From Micromonospora tulbaghiae (GTDB taxonomy: Bacteria; Actinomycetota; Actinomycetes; Mycobacteriales; Micromonosporaceae), in NCBI RefSeq assembly GCF_900091605.1, contig NZ_FMCQ01000006.1:47940-111939 (forward strand): 64,000 nt of DNA. The letters are read 5' to 3'. Under the pieces are notes generated by a model. It did no database searches. It saw nothing but the letters and a program-made list of their open reading frames with translations, and was not told where the DNA came from. Both the position numbers and the translations under genes were made by a program. This document shows positions 16,015 to 23,231 of the stretch, one piece after another; positions within the stretch are counted from its first letter, which is position 1, and every line of letters starts with the position of its first letter.

Positions 16015-16389
16015 TCAGCAGGCGACGTTGCCGCCGAGGTTGTCCAGCAGCGCGTCGGCGACCCAGCCGGAGACGCCGGTGGTGACGTCCCGCAGGTACG
16101 TCCACGTGTAGGTGGTGTGGCCGTTGGCGCTGACCCGGTCGCCGCTGGCGAAGCAGTGGAAGTCGACAGTGTGACTGAGCTGCCCGTAGCCCAGCGAGGC
16201 GCAGGTGGTGTGCGGGCCGGTACGGATGTTGACGTTCGTGGCGTTGAACAGCTGGCCGAACTTGCCGTCCACGTTGGAGTGCGAGTGGCTGCACCCGGCG
16301 CTCGCCGGTCCGGCCGTACCGGCCACCACGGCGCCCGCCGCGGCGACGGTCAGGACGACGGCGGCGCCGATCGAGGAAATCTTCCGCAT
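16015..16389 (-). CDS. Small secreted SH3-like domain protein
   Basis: 124 aa. A signal peptide (about residues 1-31, ending ASAG) is followed by one domain resembling bacterial SH3 (SH3b): NVNIRTGPHTTCASLGYGQL, then GDRVSANGHTTYTWTYLRD and VSGWVADALLDN. Four mature cysteines could form two disulfides. SH3b domains commonly bind cell-wall peptides. The promoter region just upstream (about 16430-16455) is unusually AT-rich. No catalytic domain is present, so the protein may be a binding module only. Confidence 0.8.
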   Translation of the reverse strand: MRKISSIGAAVVLTVAAAGAVVAGTAGPASAGCSHSHSNVDGKFGQLFNATNVNIRTGPHTTCASLGYGQLSHTVDFHCFASGDRVSANGHTTYTWTYLRDVTTGVSGWVADALLDNLGGNVAC

Positions 16390-16513
16390 ACCCGTCAACC
16401 CCCGAATAAGGATCGAGACGCACCAGCAGATCGATCCAAATATTTGCATATAGCAAGGTCGATGGGCAAGATGCGACGCCGCCGGCCCGGCCCGGACCGG
16501 CGGCGCCGGTCGC

Positions 16514-17983
16514 TCAGGCGGTAGCCGGCACGCCGTTGTCCGTACCCGTGGTCTCCGCCTCGGGCACCCCGCGCGGGGCCGGCGTGCGAACAGCGAACGC
16601 GTCGAAGCTCGGCCCGTCCAGCCGCTCGACGATCGGCTCCACCGCGGGCGGCTCCGACCGGTCCGGCTCGATCGCGTCCGGCTCAATCCGCCCGTCCACG
16701 GCCCGGGGCGTCACCTCGGCCGGGACGGTGATCGGAGGGCGCACCGCCACCTGCGGATACTCGGCGGTCTCCCCGCCGCCCGCCGCGGCCGCCATGACCG
16801 CCGCCGCGGCCAGGTCGGCGACCCGCTTGGCCTCCCGCTGCACCCGGGCCCGGGTGTCCTTGGCGTGCTGCTCGGCCAGGTCCGCCGCGCGCCGCGCCTC
16901 GTCGAGCCGCTTGCTCTCCGTGGTCAGCTCCCGGCGTACGCCGACCAGCCGCTCCTCCAGCTCCGCGCCGGTCCGCTCGATGGTGTCGATCTCCCGGCGG
17001 GTGTCCTCCAGCTGCCGGGAGACCGTCTCCAGCTCCGCCTTGAGCCCGGTCAGCGTCTCCTGCCGCTGCTGGATCTCCCGCTGCACGCCGGCGAGCTGCT
17101 CCTGGTGCGCCGCCGTCTCCTCGTCGGCCCGCTCCCGGACCTCGGTGGCGTACTGCTGCGCCTCGGCGACCAGAGCGGCGATGTCCTTCTCGGCGGCGGC
17201 GGCCCGATCGGCCAGCTCCTGCTCCGCGGCGGCCCGCCGCTCGTCCAGTTCCTTGGCCATCGTGGCCTGCCACTGGGCCAGCTCCTGCTGGGCCTTGCTG
17301 CGGTTGGCCTGGACCTCCTGCTGGATCTGCGTCCGCGCCGCCTTCACCAGCGCCTCGGACGCCGAGCGCGCCTGCTCGACCTGCTGCGCGCTCTGCTCGC
17401 TGATCCGCTTCGCCTCCTGCTGGGCCCGGTCGTGCACGGCCTGGCCCTCGACGCGCAGCTTCTCCGCCAGCTCCCGCACCGCGGTCAGCTCCGCCTGCGC
17501 GGCGGCCCGCCGCTCCTCGTCCACCCGCTCCTGCTCGGCCCGGCGGGCGGACAGCTCCTCGTCCAGCTCACGCCGCTCCCGCGCGGCCTGCTCCTGCGCC
17601 GCCGCGAGCAGCTTCTCCGCCTGCCCCTGGACGTCCTCCGCGCGCCGGTTGGCCAGGTCGGTGATCTGGCCGGCCTGCTTCTCGGCCAGGTCCAGGATCT
17701 GGTCGACCATCGGGCCGAGGTCGCGGAAGGACGCCCGGTCCACCGCCGTCGGACGGTCGCGCAGCTCCACCGCCTCGGCCTGCGCCCGCTGCACCTGCGC
17801 GGTCAGGTCACGCACCTGCGCGTACGCCCGGTCCCGCGCGGCGGTCAGCGCACCGACCTCGGCGTCGACCTGCTCGACGTACCGGTCCACCTGACGTTTG
17901 TCGTAGCCGCGCAACGCCGGATCGAACCGCGGTCGCGCGGACAGGTCGTCGTGGGATGCGAACGGCTCGGCACCGTTGGACAT
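16514..17983 (-). CDS. DivIVA-like polar/cytoskeletal coiled-coil protein
   Basis: 489 aa. Residues of about 18-50 (RFDPALRGYDKRQVDRYVEQVDAEV) match the DivIVA N-terminal signature. Residues of about 45-390 are an almost uninterrupted Ala/Glu/Arg/Gln-rich coiled coil, and the last 95 residues are low-complexity. In actinobacteria, DivIVA-type proteins and relatives such as Scy or FilP mark the growing pole and scaffold the wall machinery. This is longer than the classic DivIVA, so it is called a relative and not Wag31 itself. No cell-division genes lie beside it. Confidence 0.8.
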   Translation of the reverse strand: MSNGAEPFASHDDLSARPRFDPALRGYDKRQVDRYVEQVDAEVGALTAARDRAYAQVRDLTAQVQRAQAEAVELRDRPTAVDRASFRDLGPMVDQILDLAEKQAGQITDLANRRAEDVQGQAEKLLAAAQEQAARERRELDEELSARRAEQERVDEERRAAAQAELTAVRELAEKLRVEGQAVHDRAQQEAKRISEQSAQQVEQARSASEALVKAARTQIQQEVQANRSKAQQELAQWQATMAKELDERRAAAEQELADRAAAAEKDIAALVAEAQQYATEVRERADEETAAHQEQLAGVQREIQQRQETLTGLKAELETVSRQLEDTRREIDTIERTGAELEERLVGVRRELTTESKRLDEARRAADLAEQHAKDTRARVQREAKRVADLAAAAVMAAAAGGGETAEYPQVAVRPPITVPAEVTPRAVDGRIEPDAIEPDRSEPPAVEPIVERLDGPSFDAFAVRTPAPRGVPEAETTGTDNGVPATA

Positions 17984-18119
17984 GCGCCATCCTCCGTCGG
18001 TTCGCCAGCGCCAGGCCGGCGGATGACCGCCCCGCAGGGCACGATGAGGCGCTACGGTACCGCGTCCGCGCGCGGGGCTCGCCCCGCCCCGCCCCGCTGC
18101 CCGCCGACCGGCGGCGCGG

Positions 18120-19082
18120 TCAGACCGGGAAGTGCGGGTTGCCCGCCGTCAGGCGGATGGTGAAGCCGCCCGCGTCCCGGTGGTACGTCACGTGGTCGCA
18201 ACTCTGGTGGCTGATCCACAGGCCCAGCCCGCCTTCGGAACCGTCGCCCGCCGGCAGCAGCCCGGCGTACGGGTCCTTGGGGCCGCTGCCCCGGTCGTGG
18301 ACGGTCACCACGATCCGGTCCGGCGCGCGCCACAGCCGCAGGGACACCGGCGGCTCACCGTGGCGCAGCGCGTTGCTCACCACCTCGCTGACGGCGATGA
18401 CCAGGCCGTCGAGGCCGTCCGGCGTCAGCAGGCCGCGGTCGGCGGCGCGTACCTCCGCGCGGGCGCGGGCCGGCGTCGGGTCGGTCAGCTCGACGAGCGG
18501 CGCGGTCCGCTGCACCGGGTCCGCCGGCGCCGGCCGGAGCTCGGTCAGGTAGCTCGTCGGCTCGGTGTAGAGACCCGCCGCCTCGTGCCCGCCGTCCGGC
18601 CGCGCCACCAGCGGATGGGTACGCGCCACGTCGGCGAGCACGTGCGCGGGCGTGTCCCGGCGGTCGTAGGCGCAGATGCCCCAGAGCGGGAAGTCGTCGT
18701 AGGCGTGGTTGATCGCCGACTCGTAGCGCGCCCACCAGTCCCAGGTCGCGCCGAGCAGCACCGGTGGCAGTTCGCCGACCACCCGGATCTGCGCCGCTCC
18801 CGCCGCCACGTACGAGGCCAGCAGCTCCCGATAGACGCGCAGCGCGACACTGGGCCGGCCGTAGAGGTCGCCGACCGGCAGGAACGTGACCTCGGCGCCC
18901 GGCGGCAGCGCCCGGCGCACCAGCTCGGCGTTGCGCTCGTCCAGGTTCACCGCCGTCGGCTCGCCGGCCGCGACCCCGTCCAGCAGGAACGGCAGCGCCA
19001 CCGCCAGCAGCTCCTCGTCGGAGTCGTAGACGAACGCCTCGTGGAAGTAGCCCACGTGGCCGGAGGCCGCGCCGCTCCTCAT
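18120..19082 (-). CDS. MEDS-domain protein with RsbW-type anti-sigma ATPase domain
   Basis: 320 aa. Residues of about 10-170 form a MEDS sensory domain (HEAFVYDSDEELLAVALPFLLDGVAAGEPT at the start, LWGICAYDRR at about 152-161). Residues of about 190-320 form a serine-kinase-type HATPase with the N-box SEVVSNALRHG and the G-box region HDRGSGP / GGLGLWISHQ. Such proteins usually phosphorylate or sequester a partner in a sigma-factor switch. The ATG overlaps the stop of the upstream MEDS-STAS gene as ATGA. Together they look like a self-contained partner-switch pair; the target is not in view. Confidence 0.85.
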   Translation of the reverse strand: MRSGAASGHVGYFHEAFVYDSDEELLAVALPFLLDGVAAGEPTAVNLDERNAELVRRALPPGAEVTFLPVGDLYGRPSVALRVYRELLASYVAAGAAQIRVVGELPPVLLGATWDWWARYESAINHAYDDFPLWGICAYDRRDTPAHVLADVARTHPLVARPDGGHEAAGLYTEPTSYLTELRPAPADPVQRTAPLVELTDPTPARARAEVRAADRGLLTPDGLDGLVIAVSEVVSNALRHGEPPVSLRLWRAPDRIVVTVHDRGSGPKDPYAGLLPAGDGSEGGLGLWISHQSCDHVTYHRDAGGFTIRLTAGNPHFPV

Positions 19083-19906
19083 CGGACGACCTCCACCCGT
19101 ACCTCGGACAGACCGAGCAGGTCGACCAGCCGGGCCGGGGCGCGGCTCGGCGTGCGCAGCACCGCGACGGCGTCGTGCCGGCGGGCGTGGTCCCGCAGGT
19201 GCAACAGGCTGCGGTGGTCGACGAAACGCAGCTCGGCGGCGTCGAACACGAGCCGGCCCGCCACCGGGCGCGGGTCGGCCCGCTCCAGCGCGGCGGCGAA
19301 GTCCCGGTGGTTGGACGGGTCCAGCTCGCCGGCCAGCGCCACCACCGAGTCGCCGCCGCCGGCGTGCAGCCGGAACAGCACGTCGGCGTTGGTCTCCGGG
19401 TGGAGGCAGGCCAGCTCGGCGATCGCCGCGTCGTCCAGTTGCCGGCGGTCGTAGGCGCAGACCGCCGACATCGGCCGGTGCCGCATCCAGTGGTCGATGC
19501 GGTGCTCGTAGCGGGCGAAGGCGTCCCGCTGGGCGGTCGTGCGGACCAGGCTGGTCGCCTCGGCCAGCACCCGCAGGCCGGTGTGCCCGGCGGTCAGCGC
19601 CTCGGTGGTGGCCCGCACGTACGCCCGGACCTGCCGCTCCGGGTCGACGACCTCGCCGTGCCGGTACGCCTCGCCGACGGGAACCAGCCGGAGCGCGTCC
19701 CGCCGGCGTGCGGCGTCGATCCCGGGGACCGAGGCCAGCCAGCCGGTGACCGTGGCGCGATCCTCCGGACAGACCACCCAGACCTGCTCACCGGCGGCCA
19801 GACCGGCGGTTACCTGCGCGACCGCCAGCGCGCGCAGCGTGGCCGGGTCGTCGTAGGCGAGGCAGCCATGGGTGTAGCCCGGGTGCGTCACGCTCCCGCT
19901 GGTCAC
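19079..19906 (-). CDS. MEDS-domain protein with C-terminal STAS (anti-anti-sigma) domain
   Basis: 275 aa with the chosen start. The MEDS domain runs from THGCLAYDDPATLRALAVAQ to SAVCAYDRRQ. The C-terminal STAS domain includes VVALAGELDPSNHRDFAAALE and LVFDAAELRFVDHRSLLHL; the phospho-acceptor position of classical SpoIIAA-type STAS domains appears to be the DHRS serine. A longer reading frame begins at 20026, but that ATG would lie only 26 bases from the divergent acetyltransferase start and its extra 40 residues look unstructured, so the GTG at 19906 was preferred. The start is uncertain. Confidence 0.8.
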   Translation of the reverse strand: MTSGSVTHPGYTHGCLAYDDPATLRALAVAQVTAGLAAGEQVWVVCPEDRATVTGWLASVPGIDAARRRDALRLVPVGEAYRHGEVVDPERQVRAYVRATTEALTAGHTGLRVLAEATSLVRTTAQRDAFARYEHRIDHWMRHRPMSAVCAYDRRQLDDAAIAELACLHPETNADVLFRLHAGGGDSVVALAGELDPSNHRDFAAALERADPRPVAGRLVFDAAELRFVDHRSLLHLRDHARRHDAVAVLRTPSRAPARLVDLLGLSEVRVEVVR

Positions 19907-20052
19907 CGGCTCCGCCCCATGGGCCCAGTCTATGCCCAGCCCAGCGAGGGGCCGCGCCAGGCCATGGCCGCCCGGCGACGGGTCACCCGGGGCCGGGCCG
20001 GCGGTGCGAAACCCGATCGCGGCCATGCCGGCTCCGCGCGCACCCTGGACCG

Positions 20053-20532
20053 ATGTCGATCACCGTACGAGAACTGCGTGTTCCGGACTGGCCGGCGCTC
20101 TGGCCGATGTTGGCGGACATGGGCGTCGGCGACGACCCGCCGGAAGCCCACCGGCTCCGGTTCGCCGCGCTGCTGGCTGATCCCCGCTGGGCGCTGCTCG
20201 GCGCTAGCGACGCGGGCGGGTTGATCGGGTACGCCGCCGCCCAGGACCACGGGCCGCACCTGCGTTCCGGCGACGCGCACCGCACCGTACGCCTGCACGA
20301 CCTGTACGTCCGGGCGGACCGCCGCCGGGACGGGGTGGGCCGTTCGTTGTTCACCGCGGTCCACCGCTGGGCCGGCGGGCGGGCCCGGCACCTGGAGTGG
20401 CAGGCCCACCACGAGCGGGCGGCGCCGTTCTACGAGCGGCTCGGCCATCGGGGTGACCCGTGCCCCGCAGCCGGACTACCCGACCTTCCTGCTCGAGCTC
20501 ACCCGCACCGACCCCGCCTCCCCCTGACGTGA
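20053..20532 (+). CDS. GNAT-family N-acetyltransferase, C-terminus frameshifted
   Basis: 159 aa as read. The GNAT core is clear: VRELRVPDW near the start, and motif A LHDLYVRADRRRDGVGRSLF at about 79-98. After FYERLGHRGDPC the frame turns into a low-complexity tail. Dropping one C from the CCCC run at 20463-20466 restores PQPDYPTFLLELTRTDPASP and a stop at 20525-20527. That ending is typical of this family. A real frameshift or a homopolymer sequencing error is therefore likely. GNAT enzymes transfer acetyl groups from acetyl-CoA to amines; the substrate is unknown. Confidence 0.8.
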   Translation: MSITVRELRVPDWPALWPMLADMGVGDDPPEAHRLRFAALLADPRWALLGASDAGGLIGYAAAQDHGPHLRSGDAHRTVRLHDLYVRADRRRDGVGRSLFTAVHRWAGGRARHLEWQAHHERAAPFYERLGHRGDPCPAAGLPDLPARAHPHRPRLPLT

Positions 20533-20548
20533 CCGGCTCACTGCCCCT

Positions 20549-20629
20549 CATGATCGACACCGGTTCGGGGAGGTGGCGGCATCGGCGGGGGTCTGATGTC
20601 ACCGTTTCCCCGACCTGGTGTCGATCATG
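20549..20629. repeat. GATC-headed interrupted palindrome (copy H)
   Basis: Perfect 13-base arms CATGATCGACACC (20549-20561) and its complement (20617-20629) flank a 55-base loop. The loop contains a further pairing of CGGGGA with TCCCCG. It lies in the 111-base gap between two convergent genes, where a bidirectional terminator would be expected. Confidence 0.65.
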
Positions 20630-20643
20630 GGGTGGGAAGGGTG

Positions 20644-21159
20644 TCAGGGGAGGGGGTGGGAGATGTCGCGGGCGTGGTCGGCCACCGCCGCGCCGACCAC
20701 CGTCGCGGTCAGCGGCAGCACCTCCAGGCACCGGCGTACCGCCGCGCCCATCAGCGGGTTCGGCACCCGCATCGACAGCGTGCAGTGCGGCACCCAGCGG
20801 CCCGGCCGGTAGTGCTCCACCACCTCGACGCCGGCCCGCGCCAGCCGCTCGTGCACCCCGGCGTGGTGCGCCAGCAGCTCGGACGTCGGCGCCGGCCCCA
20901 GCCAGAGCACCCGCCCGAGGAACTGCCCGGCGTGCTGGAACTCCAGCCGCAGCGGCGCGGCCACCACGGTTCCGGCGAGCGCCTCGGCGACGCGGTGCGG
21001 GTCCAGGCGGGGCGCGACCGCCAGCGAGACGTGCGGGCGGTGCCGCTGCGCCAGCAGGGACCGCATGCTCGGCACCCCGTCGGACTCCAGCAGTTCCCAC
21101 AGCACCCGGATCCGCCGGGTGGCGTCGGTGTCCAGATACAGCTCCAGCGCCGCGACCAC
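20644..21159 (-). CDS. 2H phosphoesterase / 2'-5' RNA ligase-like protein
   Basis: 171 aa. The two active-site HxT/S motifs are RPHVSLAV at about 42-49 and VPHCTLSM at about 124-131, spaced as in 2H phosphoesterases. Family members act on RNA ends or 2',3'-cyclic nucleotides; which reaction applies here cannot be read. The start is a GTG. It converges on the acetyltransferase gene, with palindrome H between them. It is 14 kb from rtcB, so a shared role in RNA repair is only speculation. Confidence 0.85.
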   Translation of the reverse strand: MVAALELYLDTDATRRIRVLWELLESDGVPSMRSLLAQRHRPHVSLAVAPRLDPHRVAEALAGTVVAAPLRLEFQHAGQFLGRVLWLGPAPTSELLAHHAGVHERLARAGVEVVEHYRPGRWVPHCTLSMRVPNPLMGAAVRRCLEVLPLTATVVGAAVADHARDISHPLP

Positions 21160-21260
21160 GCGATCACCCTAGATGTGCGGCCCCGCGGCGAGGTTTGCCG
21201 GGCACGCTGGGCGGTACTGCCCGAGTGAACTGCAGCAGACGGTGAGGGAGTGAGGCGCAC

Positions 21261-21767
21261 GTGGACGCGACGGACGTGCTGACCGAGGCGTACGGGCGGC
21301 TGCCCGATCTGGTCGCCGGGGCGCTCGACGGGCTCGACGCGGCCCAGCTGCGGCGGGCGCCGGCCGACGGGGCGAACCCGGTCGGCTGGCTGGTCTGGCA
21401 CCTGACCCGGATCCAGGACGACCACGTCGCCGACGTGATGGGGGAGCCGCAGCTCTGGGCCACCGGCGAGTGGGCGGAGCGGTGCGGCCTGCGGCCCGAC
21501 CCCGCCGACACCGGCTTCGGGCACGGCCCGGAGCAGATCGCCGCGGTACGCCCCGAGGACGGCGACGTGCTGCTGGACTACCACCGGGCGGTGGTGGACC
21601 GGAGCCTCGCGTACCTGCGCGGGCTGCGCCCGGCCGACCTGGACCGGGTGGTCGACGAGAACTGGGATCCGCCGGTCACGCTCGGGGTGCGGCTGGTGAG
21701 CGTGCTCGACGACGACTTCCAGCACGTCGGCCAGGCCGCGTACGTGCGCGGGCTCATCCTGCGCTGA
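21261..21767 (+). CDS. DinB-superfamily protein (DUF664)
   Basis: 168 aa. The sequence is a DinB-like four-helix bundle with metal-ligand histidines at WHLTRIQDDH (about 46-55) and FQHVGQAAYVRGL near the end. This matches the mycothiol- or bacillithiol-dependent S-transferase-like DUF664 group found in actinobacteria. The exact substrate is unknown. A GAGGGAGTGAGG stretch precedes the GTG start. Its 3' end overlaps the convergent glycoside hydrolase gene by 14 bases. Confidence 0.85.
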   Translation: MDATDVLTEAYGRLPDLVAGALDGLDAAQLRRAPADGANPVGWLVWHLTRIQDDHVADVMGEPQLWATGEWAERCGLRPDPADTGFGHGPEQIAAVRPEDGDVLLDYHRAVVDRSLAYLRGLRPADLDRVVDENWDPPVTLGVRLVSVLDDDFQHVGQAAYVRGLILR

Positions 21768-22731
21768 GCGCCGCACCGGCCCGGCGCAGCGCGGCGAGCC
21801 CGAGCAGGTGACACGCCTGCGCCTCGGGCGAGGTGCCGGGGCGCTCGAAGTCCGGCGCCCCGCTGACCCCTGTCACCCGGCCGTACGCGTCGACGCGCCG
21901 GGCGGCGGCGGCCAGCAGGTCCGCTCCCACGTCGTACCAGGACCGGGACAGCCACCCGCCGGCCACTCCGGTGAGGGCCGCGTACCCGAGCAGCTGGGCG
22001 GTGTTGGCCTCGCGGAACGCGCCCGGCTCGTCCAGCACGTCGGGGAAGAGCCCGTCCGCGCCCCGGTACGCGAGGCAGGCGGTCAGCACCTCCTCGACGT
22101 GCCCGGCCAGCTCGGCGCGGAGGTCGCCCGGCCGGTCCGGCGCGAGGCGCAGCGCGCGGGCGATCCCGGCGACCACCCAGCCGTTGCCGGTGCCCCAGTG
22201 CCCGGGCCGGTCCAGTTCACCCCGGTCCTCGTCCCAGCGGGCGGCGTACAGGCCGGTGCGCGTGTCGTACAGCCGTCGCCGGTGCCCCGCGACCTGCGCG
22301 GCGGCCGCCTCGGTCCGGCCGGTCAGCGCCAGCAGCGGCACCACCATGTAGACCGTGTCCGCCCACACCTGGCGGCCGTCGAGCAGGTGGAACAGCGTGC
22401 CGTCGGCGGCCCTCGGCGCCCGCCGGGTCAGCCAGTCGAGCTGGGCGTCCAGCGCCGCGGCGTACCGCCGGCCGCCGGTGCTCCGCGCGGCGTGCCGGAC
22501 CACCTCGCCGCACGCGGCGCCGTTCACCGCGCCCACCGAGCCGGCCGGCTCCCCGAGCCGCCCGTCCGGCCGCTGCCGGGTCACCACGGCGTCGGCGACC
22601 AGCACGGCGGCCTCGTCCAGGCCCAGGTCGAGCAGCGCCTGACCGAGGATCCCCTGCTCCCAGGACTCGCGCTGCATGGTCAGCAGCGCGAGCAGCACCC
22701 GGTCGGCGGTGGCGTCCCCGGTCGTCGGCAC
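21754..22731 (-). CDS. Glycoside hydrolase family 88/105-like protein
   Basis: 325 aa. Family blocks of unsaturated-uronyl hydrolases (YteR/GH105-like) are visible: QRESWEQGILGQALLDLG near the start, GQVWADTVYMVVPLLAL-like core at about 118-135, and GHWGTGNGWVVAGIARAL at about 177-194. The WADT aspartate is the likely catalytic residue. These (alpha/alpha)6-barrel enzymes hydrolyse delta-4,5-unsaturated sugars left by polysaccharide lyases. No signal peptide, so it is predicted to be intracellular. No lyase or pectin gene is nearby. Confidence 0.82.
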   Translation of the reverse strand: MPTTGDATADRVLLALLTMQRESWEQGILGQALLDLGLDEAAVLVADAVVTRQRPDGRLGEPAGSVGAVNGAACGEVVRHAARSTGGRRYAAALDAQLDWLTRRAPRAADGTLFHLLDGRQVWADTVYMVVPLLALTGRTEAAAAQVAGHRRRLYDTRTGLYAARWDEDRGELDRPGHWGTGNGWVVAGIARALRLAPDRPGDLRAELAGHVEEVLTACLAYRGADGLFPDVLDEPGAFREANTAQLLGYAALTGVAGGWLSRSWYDVGADLLAAAARRVDAYGRVTGVSGAPDFERPGTSPEAQACHLLGLAALRRAGAALSAG

Positions 22732-22853
22732 GGCTCAGGGATACCCGCCGGGCAGCCGCGGCTCACCCGGACCGGGTGAGTTCGCCTCACCCGCGGCGCG
22801 GGGACGCTGCGGGACGAGCGGCGCCGGCCGCGACCACCGACGAGGAGGGCCCG

Positions 22854-23231
22854 ATGAGCGTCTCGGCCGTGGAACACCTGGCCCGCGGGACCGCCGGCCG
22901 GCACCCGGAGCTGCCCGAGACCACCTCCGGCACCATCCGCCTGGACCTGCGCGACGACGGACACACCGAGCACTGGTACCTGACCATCGACCGGCAGGAC
23001 GTCCGGGTGGAGCGCCTGGCCGAGGAGGCCGACCTGGTGGTCGGCGCGAACCGGGAGGTGTTCGACCGGATCGCGGCGGGGCGCCTGCACCCGGCCGCCG
23101 CGCTGCTGCGCAACGACCTCGCCGCGCGGGGCGAACTGAAGCTGCTGATGACGCTGCGCCGGATCTTCCCCGGCCCGCCGGACGCCCGCGATCCCCGCGA
23201 CGTGCCCTGCGAGCGGGCGGCGGCCCGATGA
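22854..23231 (+). CDS. SCP2 sterol-binding-domain-like small protein
   Basis: 125 aa. The pattern TSGTIRLDLRDDG, HWYLTIDRQDVRV, ADLVVGANREVFDRIAAGRLHPAAALLRNDLAARGELKLLMTLRRIFPGP is typical of SCP2-fold lipid-binding proteins. These bind hydrophobic ligands and have no catalytic residues. CGAGGAGGG lies 4-5 bases before the ATG. The stop overlaps the ATG of the following debranching-enzyme-like gene as ATGA, so the two are coupled. Confidence 0.8.
   Translation: MSVSAVEHLARGTAGRHPELPETTSGTIRLDLRDDGHTEHWYLTIDRQDVRVERLAEEADLVVGANREVFDRIAAGRLHPAAALLRNDLAARGELKLLMTLRRIFPGPPDARDPRDVPCERAAAR

Noticed and set aside
20026-20053. Upstream ATG at 20026 as the start of the MEDS-STAS gene
   Set aside because: It leaves only 26 bases to the divergent gene and adds 40 residues without domain character, although a GGAG precedes it.
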